Positions 11,239-22,643 of a stretch of DNA of 64,000 nucleotides are shown in pieces. The position numbers and the translations under genes were made by a program. Source of the DNA: Anniella stebbinsi (taxonomy: Eukaryota > Chordata > Lepidosauria > Squamata > Anniellidae). Each line of letters opens with the position of its first letter. The first letter of the stretch is position 1. The stretch lies in NCBI GenBank assembly GCA_029215795.1, contig JARDYH010000007.1:82967763-83031762 (forward strand), read 5' to 3'. Under the pieces are notes generated by a model. It was given only the letters and a program-made list of their open reading frames with translations, was not told where the DNA came from and ran no database searches.

Positions 11239-11940
11239 CAGTAGCTTGGAGTCCTCCACAAGTCAGTAGGGTTTCGCCAGCTTGAACCAGTTCTGCAAAG
11301 TCCCATCAATTGCAATGACGGGGGAGGATCACCCCCTTGTGTGTTGGGGACAGTGGGGAGGGGGTGTCTGTTCCTGTAGCCATGTTCACGCCTGAAGTGA
11401 AAAGTCAACATGACAGATAACCGCTTGGGCTCTTTGGTTTCTTGTTTTTAACTGGTGGGAAGGGGGAGATAAATGTTAGCTGGTTTGGGCCTCTGCCACC
11501 TGAAACCACAGTTTCACGTTACTTCATAGTGAGACTGGCCGTGGATTTGGAGATCCAGTTAGGCAGCTATTGCTGAAGCACAAAGTTTGCTGGGTGGTCT
11601 TGAACCGCCTATCCTCACAGGGCTGTTGTGTGGATAAAGTGGGATTATCCACATATATTTCAGCCTTGAGTTCCTTGCAAGAAGCAAAGGTGGAATAAAT
11701 CAAGCCCTTTCTCCTCATCTTGTGTAAGTGCAGTCAAATGTGTAATGTTACATAATTAAGAGATCTGTCACCCGGTGTTGTTGTTGTTGTGGGTTTAAAA
11801 ACAACATCGTCCATTTAAAACTTAAAAGGATTAATCAACTAGCTATTGATTAGTCATACATGAATGTATGCAGTTTTTAAACAAGCGTTTGAAGGACAAA
11901 AGCTTTCTGCCTTTGTTTTTGAATGGGGCACATATATGTC
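11234..11940. other. unassigned noncoding DNA
   Basis: No repeat or gene recognised, apart from a TTG triplet run near 11777-11790. Confidence 0.4.
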
Positions 11941-11944
11941 ATAG

Positions 11945-12210
11945 TAGGCACTATTTTAGAAAAGGCCATCCACTTGGATGGACTCAAAAGGGGGATTGGA
12001 CAGATTTATGGAGGAAAAGGCTATCAATGGCTGCTAGTCCTGATGGCTCTATGCTACCTCCAGTGTCAGAGGCACTGATCCACTTGCCCTGATGTCCTAC
12101 TTGTGCGCTTCCCACAGGCAGCTGGTTGGCCACTGTGTGAGCAGAATGCTGGACTAGATGGACCCTCGGTCTGATCCAGCACGGCTCTTCTTACCTTCTT
12201 AGACATTTCT
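11945..12210 (+). mobile_element. CR1-like LINE 3' end
   Basis: It shares CTATCAATGGCTGCTAGTCC, GATGGCTCTATGCTACCTCC, TTGGCCACTGTGTGAGCAG and GGTCTGATCCAGCACGGC with the longer copy at 62878-63474, and ends in the CTTCTTACCTTCTTA tail. Only the end of ORF2 and the 3' untranslated region remain. Confidence 0.75.
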
Positions 12211-12533
12211 GTGTCTGTGTGTGAAGGGGGAACTATTCAGTTCGCTTTTTTAAAAGTGTTGTCTGATTGACTGGGGACGCTTTCTTAGTCAATGAAAAAG
12301 TTTCATAGACGAATTGATTAACTGATTAATCGATTAAAGGTCGCAGCCCTAATAATTAATCATCCATCATTTAATTATTCAAACAGTTTCTGCTTGCATG
12401 GCTCAGCATCCATAAAATGCATTACAACTCTTGCCTCCTTTTTTTCCTTTCAACAACCCGGTGAGATGCAGATTAAGCTAGCCTTGCAGATCAATCCAAC
12501 AACCGACCAGCCTGACTACCCCCGTATACCAAG

Positions 12534-12730
12534 GGAGGAAGGGCCATAACTCAGTGGTAGGACACCTGCTTTGTATGCAGAACGTACCAGATTGAATGCC
12601 CAGCATCTCCAGGCAGGGCAGGAAAACTGCCTGCCTGAACCCTGGGGAGCTGCTGCCAGTCAGTGTCAGCAATACTGAACTAGATGGACCAACGGTCCGA
12701 ATTAGTATGAGGCAGCTTCCTGTGTTCCTA
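12534..12730 (+). mobile_element. tRNA-Ala-like SINE
   Basis: Same family as 6004-6188. A box CATAACTCAGTGGTAGGAC, anticodon-like loop TTTGTATGCAG, altered B box GATTGAATGCC, body CAGTGTCAGCAATACTG, and end GGCAGCTTCCTGTGTTCCTA. Essentially full length but diverged. Confidence 0.85.
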
Positions 12731-12780
12731 ACGATCCAAGGAGGTCCCAAGCAAGCTACTGTTAAGGGGCAAGTTAATGT

Positions 12781-12974
12781 GGAGGGGTCGTAGCTCAGTG
12801 GTAGAGCACTTGCTTTGCATGCAGAAGGTCCCAGGTTCGATCCCCGGCATCTCCAAGTAGGGCAAGGAAAGAACCCTGCCTGAAACCCTGGAGAGCTGCT
12901 GCCAGTCAATGTCGACAATACTGGCTAGATGGACCAGCGGTGTGACTCAGTATAAGGCAGCTTTCTATATTCCT
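12781..12974 (+). mobile_element. tRNA-Ala-like SINE, well preserved
   Basis: The best-preserved head in the window: A box region GTAGCTCAGTGGTAGAGC, TTTGCATGC loop, and B box GGTTCGATCCCCGGC, all as in tRNA-Ala(TGC). The lineage body follows and the copy ends with AAGGCAGCTTTCTATATTCC. The intact internal A and B boxes would suit RNA polymerase III transcription. Confidence 0.9.
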
Positions 12975-13573
12975 GACTTTGGTATTATGGCAAGCTGAGT
13001 GCCCAGCAGGAATTGCTTATAATTCCATCTCCAGGGAGGGGGTTAAGGTGAGTGACTTTACCAAGGCCTCCACTGGAGGGAGAGCAAGCGAGCTCCCTGG
13101 CTTTTGCCTAGGCAAGGCACACAATCAGCCCTCTTGTATTGAACCCCTTGTCGTCTCTGCCCTGTTTATGGCTCTTCCAGTTCCATAGCTTACAACGCCA
13201 GCACCCCTCACCATTGGTTATGCTGGCTAGGGCTGAGGGGAATTATAGGCCAAAACAACTGGAGGCCAAAGGTTGTAGGCCAAGACTTGCCCACTCCGTC
13301 CCTAAGCCCTGCAGGCAACTGCTGCTGGGCACCCACTGTAGCCCGCGGCTTTGCACCTTGCCCACTCAGTTCAGTCCATGTGCTGCATGGACGCCTCCTG
13401 CCTGTGTCTTTTCCTTCCAGCGGGGCTTTCTTCAGCGCTCCCACCCTTACTCTGAGCTGCTGGGCTGAAACCAGACCCCTTTCCCACACTCTGCTCCCAG
13501 CCAGCTTGCCCCCTAGATGTAACCTGAACCCAAAGCATCTGCCCCAGCTGACATTCCAGCCTTCCCACCACTG
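12975..13573. other. unassigned GC-rich DNA
   Basis: A palindromic fragment of the ACTCCCATCA type lies at about 13190-13275. The remainder is unique-looking and open in several frames by composition. Confidence 0.35.
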
Positions 13574-13574
13574 T

Positions 13575-13624
<50 letters not shown>
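13574..13624. repeat. (CT)n microsatellite
   Basis: Uninterrupted CT run of about 50 bases, followed by a pyrimidine-rich stretch to about 13750. It drives the apparent Ser-Leu-rich open frames here. Confidence 0.97.
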
Positions 13625-13627
<3 letters not shown>

Positions 13628-14020
13628 TGCTCCCTTCTTCTCTCTCATCTGCTCCCTCCTTTTTGCTTGCTGTCTTCCACCCCCTCCTCCTGTCTCATCT
13701 CTCCCCCCCCCTTTCACTCCCCCTCTCTTTCCCAACCTGCTCTCCCTGGATTTCCTTCAGGGCTCTCAGCCTGATTTGGCTTCTGAGTCCTCCTTCCCCT
13801 TTCTGCAGGCACATATCTGCTTCTTAAGCCTTTTTGGCTCTGGTCCACCCTGCTGCTCCCCTGGTATTTTTTAGTTCCCCTTCCTGAAATGCAGCTTGGG
13901 GTAACGTGGGGTGTGGGGTGAAGTGCATGAAGCCTTGGAAAGCTCCTATAAACACCAAGCCCTTGTCTCCCATTTTAAGGCTGGCTCATTCTTCTTGCCT
14001 GTCTGAGGGAAGAAGAAAAG

Positions 14021-14023
<3 letters not shown>

Positions 14024-14061
<38 letters not shown>
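14024..14061. repeat. (CT)n microsatellite
   Basis: Uninterrupted CT run of about 38 bases, the third such array within 3 kb. Confidence 0.97.
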
Positions 14062-14063
<2 letters not shown>

Positions 14064-15100
14064 TGATTTGCGGCTGAGCATCAATCTTCCCGCTCATTGC
14101 CTCCCATGGAAAAGGGAGTGGAATAAATGGCGCCTGGCGTTCTCCCCCCACCATCACCCAGTTTCTCAGCCGCCTTTGCAGTGTCGCTTAGACCCGCAGC
14201 CCTTTCCATCGCAGGTGACTCCCGGAATGTCTTTCCGAGACTCGCCCATCACCACCCCAGTGGTCAGTAGCCCCTCTGCAGGAAGCGGGAGGGTGGGTGG
14301 GAGATAGCCAGGGGTGCCTGCACTTCTGCTGCGGGGACAAACATGGCATTCTCCATGGCGATTACAGATGCACTGGCATCCCACAGTGCTGTTTACCCCA
14401 GGGCACCAGCAGGCACTGGACGTGCTGTGGAGCTGCTTGGAAAATTTTCCACTTGAGTGAGATTTGGAGGGAAGGTTGAAAATATTTGGCATGAAATCCA
14501 CCCCCCCCCCCAAGTGCTTTTTCTTCCTCCTCCCTGCTTCCAGCCTTCTCCCCGTGGTGGGCATAGTGTTGCCTGGGCTGGCGCGCCTGTGTTTTCGGCT
14601 CTGCTTTCTGTGTCCTCCTGCTGCAGTGAAAGCCACCCTCCTTTTTGCCTCCCTAATCCCCAAGCTGTATCACATCATGCTGTTCTGCACCCAAATGCTC
14701 TCGTGTCTGTCCTGCCCAGAGCTGAATCCGCTCTCTGAATCCAGAGTGCATTGGGCTGCAGCCAGCTAAGTCTGCAGTACAGCAAATATTGCTGTTGTAT
14801 CCTCCAAGGGGAGGATGCTGGGCTGCAGACAGCTGCTTCATTGCCAGACAGGACTCAGGGGCCTAGATCCCCCTTCTCTCTCTTTCTCTCTCTCTCAAAG
14901 AATGAAAACAGAAAAAAGACACAACAGAAAAAAAAACACATCTGCAAAAGCACCATAATGACCTTAGATGTGGTTTCCACCCATAAGGCACATGGCAAAA
15001 GTTTTGCCTTGCAATGTGGTTGGTGTTTTTCTGATGAAAGAGGGTGTGGTGATGTCTGCTGGAATGTCTCTACTCACCTGAGGTGGCAGGATCCACCCAC
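14062..15100. other. unassigned noncoding DNA
   Basis: Includes a C run near 14503-14512 and a CT-rich patch near 14876-14896. Overlapping open frames occur on both strands, without domains. No exon with matching splice sites was found. Confidence 0.4.
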
Positions 15101-15102
15101 AT

Positions 15103-15301
15103 GCCCCTGGTCAGACAACATACCAAACCATGATGGGTAAAGCATTTTGAGCTAAACGTGATGGCTTAGCTTGTTGTGTGAACCATGACTTAACGTGTCA
15201 TGTGAACCATTCCTAACCACGGTTTAAACAGGCTCACTAACCACTTTCTGCAAAAGGGCTAGTGGCCTAACCATGGCTTAGTGTGTTGTCTGAACAGGCC
15301 C
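15103..15301. repeat. palindromic MITE, CTGTTCAGAC family
   Basis: The left end (CCCCTGGTCAGACAACA) mirrors the right end (GTTGTCTGAACAGGCCC). Inside, ACCATGATGGGTAAAGC faces GGCCTAACCATGGC. Other copies lie at 32126, 37516, 50533 and 58646. No target duplication is obvious and no protein is encoded. Confidence 0.7.
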
Positions 15302-15924
15302 ACTTTGGTGCATGGCACCAGTGCTGAAACTATGGTTCTGAGGGCCCACATTTTCACCTCCATTGCCAGCACCTGCCCTTGCTCCTCCTCCTCTTCCTCA
15401 TCATTGTGACCACTTGCTTTCTTGACCGGCGGAGAGCCAGTCAGCAAGTCGGCCGTGGATTCCTGCATTGATCAGGGGGTTAGACTCAACAGCCTGATAG
15501 GCCCTTTCTGACTCTACGTTTCTTTGATTCGATGATCTCCTACTCTCCATTCCTCACTACTTCCATTGTCTGGGCCAGAGCAAGAGGCAAGTGAACAAGC
15601 AGGATGCAGTGGCTCAGGAAACCATTGCCAGTGGGCCCCTGCTGGAATGTGGGCCCTTGGCCAGTGCCCGCCATGCCTACCCTTGACGTTGGCTCTGCAT
15701 GACACAGTTGTGGAAAGAACTTTATTTTTTTAAAAAATAAATGCAGGATAAAGCAAAACTGACAGATTTGTCCATTCTTAGTCCTAGATCCATGCAGAGA
15801 CCCATCTGGGCTAGCATCCCTTTTCCCCACACAGCAGCCAACTAGATGCCCACCAGCAGGGCATAAGGATAATGGAGCTGTCCTAGGGTTTGTCCACTTC
15901 GTCATCATGGTGAATAGCTCCTGA

Positions 15925-16025
15925 TAGGTCTGTCCTCCATGTATTTGTCTAAACCCCTTTTAAAGCCATTCAAGCCAACACAGCCGTAATCAGTGGCCAT
16001 AACAAGCCAGTTGGGTAGGTCTTCT
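15925..16025 (-). mobile_element. CR1-like LINE fragment
   Basis: The phrase AAACCCCTTTTAAAGCCATT, followed by a decayed AGTGGCCATAACAAG, is the mirror of the segment encoding the conserved LINE ORF2 C-terminus seen at 63197-63240. It is short and decayed. Confidence 0.45.
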
Positions 16026-16431
16026 GATAGAAGCGCCAGGGTGCTATGGCTTGTACATTTGTTCCACCCACTTTTGTAATCACGCAGTGCTGCAGGGTAG
16101 GGTTACGTGGCAGCAGGCAGGTTCAACTACATATGGGGCACAGAACAGTACCTTTTTATAAGACTCCTTTGTTCCTGCACACCCCAAAGCTTTACGGTGC
16201 ACTCATCCTGCCAACCTCATTAGCAACATGATTCTAAGGAGAGAAGTTGAGTCACTTTGCTACCAAATTCTAATTTTATTTTATTTTATTGCATCAGAGT
16301 ATATAATTATTTATCATCCAATGCTTTTATTGCCCAGGGGAAGTTGGAATCTTACCTGGGGCCATCTATTGAAAGCATATATAGGAACACAGATTCAAAC
16401 AGATCCCTTCTGCACAGGAAACCCTAGGGTG

Positions 16432-16515
16432 ATCTTCCTCAGCCAGGAGCCCTCCAGATGTGTGGTACCACAGCTCCCATCATTCATACTCAGCATAGCC
16501 AGGTTGGGGAAAGCT
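16432..16515. repeat. hAT-like short palindrome
   Basis: CCCTCCAGATGTGTGG and CAGCTCCCATCATTC, then the mirrored end AGCCAGGTTGGGGAAAGC, belong to a dispersed short inverted repeat. Similar pieces occur near 25436 and 32318. Internal deletions make the exact ends uncertain. Confidence 0.4.
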
Positions 16516-16634
16516 GCTCTAGAAATTGCAGTTCTTTGTAGAAGGGTGTGGGAGATTATAACAGCATGCTTGCTATTTTTGCTGAACCACAATTCCTAGG
16601 ATTCTTTGGGGGACATTAGTTAAACCGATGATAA

Positions 16635-16954
16635 TAGGCTGACCATATGAAAAGGAGGACAGGGCTCATGTAACTTTAACAGTTGTAGAGAAAAGGGAAT
16701 TTCAGCCAGTGTCATTTGTATGCAATTAGTTCCTGGTGAAATTCCCTCCTCATCACAACAGTTAAAGGTGCAGGCACTATACTAGAGTGACCATATACAA
16801 AAGAAGGCAGGGCCCCTGCAACTTTAACTGTTGTGGTGAAGAGGGAATTTCACCAGGAACTAATTGCATACAAACGACATTGGCTGAAATTCCCTTTTCT
16901 CTACAACTGTTAGAGTAACATGAGCCCTGTCCTCCTTTTCATATGGCCAGCCTA
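16635..16954. mobile_element. 320-bp palindromic hAT-type MITE, full copy
   Basis: It begins TAGGCTGACCATATG and ends CATATGGCCAGCCTA, and is a near-perfect palindrome over its whole 320 bp. The arms include GAATTTCAGCCAGTGTC and its mirror. Flanking octamers GATGATAA (16627-16634) and GATGATGA (16955-16962) differ at one base. An 8-bp duplication and TAGGC/TAGGG ends fit the hAT rule (YARNG). It is nonautonomous. Two more full copies have exactly the same length. Confidence 0.85.
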
Positions 16955-17225
16955 GATGATGAACCCTATGTCAGTTTTGTAACGTAAGGTATGCCTTAAG
17001 CTTCAGGGTCCAGAAGGGATTTGAAGCTAGATCTCCTACGTCCAAACAGCATCATCCTTCCCCTTTTCAAGCCATCACTTTCTCTTCCAATTTTCCATTC
17101 TCATGCTGTAGTTATGAAAGACACCGAAATGGTCCCCAATATAAGCCAAACATCTGTGCAAGACTTTGGGGCCAGCTTTGTTTTTGAGCCATTCGGTGTT
17201 CATTTTAGCAAGACAGACCTAGATC

Positions 17226-17405
17226 CAGCAGTTTTCAACCAGTGGGTCGCGACCCAAAAGTGGCTCACGAGATCAGTCTAGATCCGTCTCTGCAAAGCTA
17301 TTGCTGCCATGTTGGGCAATTGTGAAATTGTGAAAGTGGGTCCCATGTTACAGGTTGGGAATCTGGGGTGGGTCTTGGGTCTGGACCAGTTGAAGACCAT
17401 TAACC
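17226..17405. mobile_element. hAT-like MITE, decayed
   Basis: The left end CAGTTTTCAACCAGTGGGTC, with GCGACCC next to it, mirrors a right side with GGTGGGTCTTGGGTC and GACCAGTTGAAGACC. This CAG-GGTTTTCAACC style of terminus is typical of vertebrate Charlie-type hAT fragments. No transposase and no convincing 8-bp duplication. Confidence 0.5.
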
Positions 17406-18255
17406 TAGATGGTTTCCCTGCTCTATTTCTGCCATTTGATAGTCACAGGTGCCCAGTTGCTAACATACAGGCTAAATTCGACATATTTTGAGTTGGACTG
17501 TTACTGCATGAGTGTTTTTTCTGTTTTCCAATTAAATGGTACATTATTCCCAAAAAAGTGAAATTCATGATATAGTATTTTATAAAACTTGCATTATATA
17601 ATTTTTCCTCCTATATTGTTCCAAAATATACAAAATATATAATATATGTGTTTTCAACGGTTTTCTCTACAGTGTCTTGTTTCTCTCATATGAATGAGAG
17701 TGGTTGATTTGTTCATTACTGTTATATCCCATGACCTTTGAGCCAATCCATAGAGTCGGGGATTTGTAGTTGGGGATTGATGCTGTTCTGGAGGCAATTA
17801 ATAAGTTTCCAACTAAGTCTCTGTCTTGCAATTTAAACCCTATCCTTTGAGACCTAGGGCTGCACCAAACTTTCAGCTGTTTCAGTTTGGGGGTGAAATT
17901 AGTGTTTGGGGTGAGGTATAAATTCCCCCAAATCAACTTCCATTGCAAGAATATTTTGCCTTTTCTTTTTAAAAGTGTTTGGTACCACTCTTTTTGCTGA
18001 TGGCTGCTATTTTCCTTCTTGTTTAATGAGTGGACAAGACAATGTCTCAACTCCTGTAAGTGTTATCACAACAGAACCAATAAATAAAATGAAGTGGGTC
18101 AACAGAACCAATCAGAGTTGGCTCTGTGATAATACCGCTGAGAGCAATTGCAAATGAGGGCAAGTGAGGGCAAGTGATTTTAAATAAATGAACAAATGTT
18201 TTCTTGAGGGCTGATGAAAAATTGCTGAAAATGGGAACTGTTTTCCAGTACCCTT
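17406..18255. other. unassigned AT-rich DNA
   Basis: No gene or repeat family recognised. Short open frames have no known motif. Confidence 0.4.
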
Positions 18256-18258
18256 TGT

Positions 18259-18760
18259 GGCTGCGTTTGGACAACACAATAGACAATGGTGGGGTAATAA
18301 TCAACCCTACAGTTGTTTATCTAGGGGGTACTCCCCAAACAACATGAGAATAATCAACCGTAGTGTGTAAGCTGACCATATGAAAAGGAGGACAGGGCTC
18401 ATGTAACTTTAACAGTTGCAGAGAAAAGGGAATTTCAGCCAGTGTCATTTGTATGCAATTAGTTCCTGGTGAAATTCCCTTTTCATCACAACAGTTAAAG
18501 TTGCAGGGGCCCTGCCTTCTTTTGTATATGGTCACTCTAGTATAGAGCCTGCAACTTTAACTGTTGTGATGAAGAGGGAATTTCACCAGGAACTAATTGC
18601 ATACAAATGAGACCAGCTGAAATTCCCTTTTCTCTACAACTGTTACAGTTACATCAGCCCTGTCCTCCTTTTCATATGGTCAGCCTAGTAGTGTGGATTA
18701 GGATTAGTGTTGAGTTGACTATTAGTCCACGCTGAGTTGACTCACTCATCCCCCGCTCTC
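18259..18760. mobile_element. MITE of the GGCT-TTCGGAC family, interrupted
   Basis: It starts GGCTGCGTTTGGACAACAC and continues through ACAATGGTGGGGTAATAATC, the mirror of the internal part of the elements at 37798 and 38156. At 18367 it is broken by a 320-bp hAT-type MITE. It resumes after 18695 with GGATTAGGATTAGTGTTGAG. The right terminus is lost or too decayed to place. The shared GTAGTGTG at the break is the target duplication of the inner element. Confidence 0.7.
18368..18687. mobile_element. 320-bp palindromic hAT-type MITE, nested full copy
   Basis: Begins TAAGCTGACCATATG and ends CATATGGTCAGCCTA, 320 bp, palindromic. A perfect 8-bp duplication GTAGTGTG flanks it (18360-18367 and 18688-18695). 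The insertion lies inside an older MITE of another family, so the relative age is clear. Confidence 0.93.
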
Positions 18761-18889
18761 TCCCCCCCTTCAGTCCTCCCACTAATATCACATCAGCCAA
18801 GGCTGCCAAAAATCTATCCTGCTGGCTAGACTAGAGCAATAGCTGCCGCTTTGACCGATCTTGCCTTGCAACTCTGTAGCTGACAACAT

Positions 18890-19130
18890 AACCAGCAGTG
18901 GCTGAGGAAATAACGAATGGTACCCTACACATAACACGATAACTAGTGGTGGTTCAAATAGCCAACCCTGCACAGTGTTGGTTATTTGTATTGGTTATTT
19001 CAGCCAAATAACCAACCATTGGTTAAAATACTCCCTCCACATGACACGATAATCCATGGTGGGTTAAATAATCAACAGTTGACTATTTAAACCACCATTA
19101 GTTATTGTGTTGTGTGAACCCAATCTGTGA
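18890..19130. repeat. MITE-like inverted repeat remnants
   Basis: It holds two related segments: ACACGATAACTAGTGGTGG near 18934, and later CACGATAATCCATGGTGGG and ACCACCATTAGTTATTGTG. The core TTGGTTATTT is mirrored by AAATAACCAACC. The words ACAACACAATA and ATGGTGG resemble the ends of the 3-bp-duplication MITE family. Boundaries are uncertain. Confidence 0.4.
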
Positions 19131-21110
19131 TGCCTTAACTTCCAGCCCATTGTCACTCACACTTCTAGAGCAGTTACCACACTGAAGCTATTTCAAGGAG
19201 CGTGGCAATTGTAACATCCACGCTGGGGCGGGGGGTGGGGGCGGGAGGCCCTCTTAAGTACGTTGTCTGAATCCAGAGATGTAAACTGGCAGCTTGTGAG
19301 TATGCTGTCAGAACTGAATGGGGATGGCTCAGGACATTTTGGATTCCTGAGGCACAAAATCCAAATCCATTTAAACCATGGTGGTCAACACTCAGACTGC
19401 TGGCCGCACGCGCCCCAGCTTCTAGTGCAGCTCCCATGACACCAAGATTCGGCACTGTGATGGTAGCAAAAGCAAAAACAGCCGTTTGCCATTGCATTTT
19501 GGTAGCCAAACCCGCCAAACAACTATAGCTTGAAAACAGGCTTAGCTTTTCTCTCTGCAAAAATTCGGCAAACCTTTTGGGCACGGCGGCAGAAACAGCA
19601 TGGGGTGAGAATTGCAAGGGGGGGGAGGGACAGTGGGTGAAAATTGACCCCCAGCCTCCCCCCACTAAAGTCGCCAAGCTTTGATTTAAACCCGTTTTCA
19701 TAATTGGTTTCTTCTAACTGCAGAACTCGGTTGGGGTTGGACGTTGGTTTCCATCGCGGATTTTCACGCTTTTGAACACAGGATTCCATTTCGCCTTGTT
19801 CAGCATCCGTCACAGATCCAGCCCCGTATATTTTTTGTTGTGGGTTCTGCCCTTGCAGCAACATTGAAGCACTCTAGGAATCCACCACCCAATACCAATG
19901 CAAGCTATCCTTTCCTTTCCTTTTTCTAACACCACGCTGCCACAGCCCCTCACCAGCTGCGTTCTTCTCAATTAGAAGAGGTAATGGAGCAGTTTATGGG
20001 CATCCACAAAGTGATGGCTGACTGACAGGTTGCATATGATCAGCGTAGGGGCTCTGGTGGTACCTTGCCTGTGTGTGTGTGTGTGTTTCCATTCTGAATG
20101 CTAGAAAGCCCCTCTGCAAATAAATAAATTAGTTAATCTTGTTTTGTTTTTATCTGTCGGGGCGGCTGGGAAATGGGGAGGCAATGGAGGAACAGCAACT
20201 GTAGAAACGTGTAAAAAGAAGCCAATCCCTGCATGTGAATGGCTCACAATCCAAATGCCTGGTCTTCTAAGGATGCTGTGTGGGTGAGAGGGAGCGGGGC
20301 ATGCCCACAGAGTGCAACTTGCCTTTAGTCTGGCAATCACCAGGTGATAGCCTTGGGCACAGGTAAATTGCAATCCCCGATCCCCATCACGAATGGAGTT
20401 CAACGGGTTACCCACACCTGTCGGCGTAGGGTAAATTTCAGGTGCATGCTCAGAGCCATGGTGTAACAACCCTCCCTGTTCTGTTTTCTCCTGATGACTC
20501 CATGCAGGGTTCTTACATTCTCCCACTAGAATGTAGACTTCCAGCAACCATCTTCCCATGCTAAGGCAGCCTTTCACAGCTTGGTGTTCCCAGCTGTGTT
20601 GGGGGTTCTTGTTCATCATCCCCAGCCAGCATGGCCACCAGCCTTGTTAGGTCAGACCTTCTAGCCCAGCAGTTCTGTTTCTATTGATAACTACCAAGAT
20701 GTCTTTTGGGAAGCCCACAGCAGAGCAGGAAGGCTCCACCCTGCCCCTTTTGAATGTCTCCAGCATATGGTACCCAAAGATATATTGTCTCTGAATATGG
20801 GGCCTCCATTGGCAATGATCACGTTATCTTCCATGAACTTCTCGGTTTTTGTTTTTAAAGGCCATAGAGCCATAATTTTATGGACTGCACCCTTGTTGTT
20901 CAGGAACCCCCAAAATTTGGAGGCTTCCAAGATGCCTTTATGTCTAGCAGGGCTGAAGTCAGCAGGGTGTGAGGACGGGTGGAGGTGATCTTTGCTTTCC
21001 TGTCCTCCGAGGGAAGGGAGGGTTTCACTAGAGGGTTTTTTCAACCTGTCTAGCAAGGGTGCTTTCGGGTGTGGGGGGGAAGGAGGCTGGAGGAGGCTCA
21101 AGATAAATCA
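19131..21110. other. unassigned noncoding DNA
   Basis: Contains a short (GT)n run near 20070-20088 and a G-rich patch near 19220-19245. No known repeat or exon is recognised. Confidence 0.4.
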
Positions 21111-21117
21111 TATCCTG

Positions 21118-21474
21118 GACCCCCTCTAGATGGATTCCGTTTGACTTCTGTTCTTCCGATTATGCGCATCTTCTCGGAAGTGTTTTATCGGAAATGCTTG
21201 TATGCAGAAGGTAATTGAGCACTCAACAGGTGACCTTACCGGTTGTTTCAAATGTGCTTTACAAGTAGTTAATGCGGAGAATCGCTTGTTCACATAGTCA
21301 AAATGCGCTTTAACGGCCGGAGCAAAATAAAACTCGCTATTTAACGCGCATTCGATAATGCGCATAATCGGAGAGAAAACGCGCCTCTATGCCCGATTTG
21401 CGCTCCGTTGTTGTAGATGTAAAATTTTTAATGTGCCTTGAAAGAACTTTAAATGCCTCTTGTAGAGGCAGCCC
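21118..21474. mobile_element. CpG-rich MITE (copy 1)
   Basis: It shares long stretches with 40863-41214, including GCGCTTTAACGGCCGGAGC, ATTTAACGCGCATTCG and GATGTAAAATTTTTAATG. The ends are CCCCCTCTAGATGG on the left and CTTGTAGAGGCAGCC on the right, an imperfect inverted pair (intact left end CCCCCTCTACAAGG in the other copy). The words TTATGCGCA and TAATGCGC recur inside. The CpG frequency stands out from the flanks. Noncoding; superfamily unknown. Confidence 0.65.
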
Positions 21475-22191
21475 TGGCCTCTCCGATCTCCCCACCCACT
21501 GGATCACTCCCTTTTTTGACCTCGGAGCGGAAGCCAGCATGGTTCCCTCCACGCCGGTTGCTCCCTCTCCTCTTCTGAGATTGGAGCTCTGTCTCCAATC
21601 TCGGAAGGGGTTTTCTGATCCGTCTTGTGGACCTTGGGACACTCCCGCGGGGCCCCATAGGATTGCTGTCTAAGAAAAAATCCAAAATGCATTTTATGCA
21701 AATACCTTTATACTGCAAGACCTATTTTGTGGCCCAAAGGACAGAAAACACTGTGCAAGCTTTCAAATTTTCCAAGGCCACCCTGTCTTACTGGCTCTGT
21801 CCCCGGAATCTACAGAATCTGTGCAGGTGTTGCATAGGTACACCTGTTCAGCGCCCCAGCCCTACTCCTTGCCTTGTGCACCCGTTGTGTAAGAGGAAGG
21901 GAGGACAGGAGATGCCATCACTGCACTAGGTTCTCCAGCTCTTTTCTTTTCGCCATCCATTCATTCACTCCGTCAATCCTTTGCAACAGGTGCGATGCAA
22001 AGAGATCATGATGGCTGGGAAGAGAGGCAGCAGCCTCCTATAACCGGGAGCCCTTGTAGGACTCCTTGCCGAAGAGAAACAACCAGAAGATTTATCCCAT
22101 GCTCCTCCCATACCAAGCTAGCAGACAGAGCAGTCCGTGCATCACACGCTTTGCAGGGAAGCCAAAGTAGGTTAGAATACCTTTGGCCAAT

Positions 22192-22580
22192 ATCATAAAA
22201 TCATAGAATAGTAGAGTTGGAAGGGGCCTCTAAGGCCATCGAGTCCAACCCCCTGCTCAATGCAGGAATCCATCTTAAAGCATACCTGGCAGATGGTTGT
22301 CCAGCTGCCTCTTGAATGCCTCTAGTGTGGGAGAGCCCACAACCTCCCTAGGTCATTGGTTCCATTGTCGTACTGCTCTAACAGTCAGGAAGTTTTTCCT
22401 GCTGTCCAGCCGGAATCTGGCTTCCTGTAACGTGAGCCCATTATTCCGTGTCCTGCACTCTGGGATGATCGAGAAGAGATCCTGGCCCTCCTCTGTGTGA
22501 CAACCTTTCAAGTATTTGAAGAGTGCTATCATGTCTCCCCTCAGTCTTCTCTTATTCCTTTGACTTTGGCTATTTGAGCT
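22192..22580 (-). mobile_element. CR1 LINE 3' end
   Basis: Starts on the plus strand with ATCATAAAATCATAGAAT, the mirror of the CR1 octamer tail (ATTCTATGATT). It continues with AGAGTTGGAAGGGGCCTC and AGTCCAACCCCCTGCTCAA. It then runs into the mirror of the end of ORF2 (AGTCAGGAAGTTTTTCCTGC, GTCTCCCCTCAGTCTTCTC). This arrangement is the classical amniote CR1 3' end in minus orientation, truncated at its 5' side. Confidence 0.92.
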
Positions 22581-22643
22581 CTTAAGGCAACTTCCCACAT
22601 GATCTGACACTCTTGAACAGGACTGGGCCATGTTGTTGTAAAG

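Noticed and set aside
12781..12860. A true tRNA-Ala gene
   Set aside because: A and B boxes are good, but the acceptor stem is not closed and a family-specific body and tail shared with other copies follow; it is a SINE head.
13208..13874. Long overlapping frames on both strands (175 and 195 codons)
   Set aside because: They are carried by a (CT)n array that has no stops in any register and by flanking pyrimidine-rich DNA.
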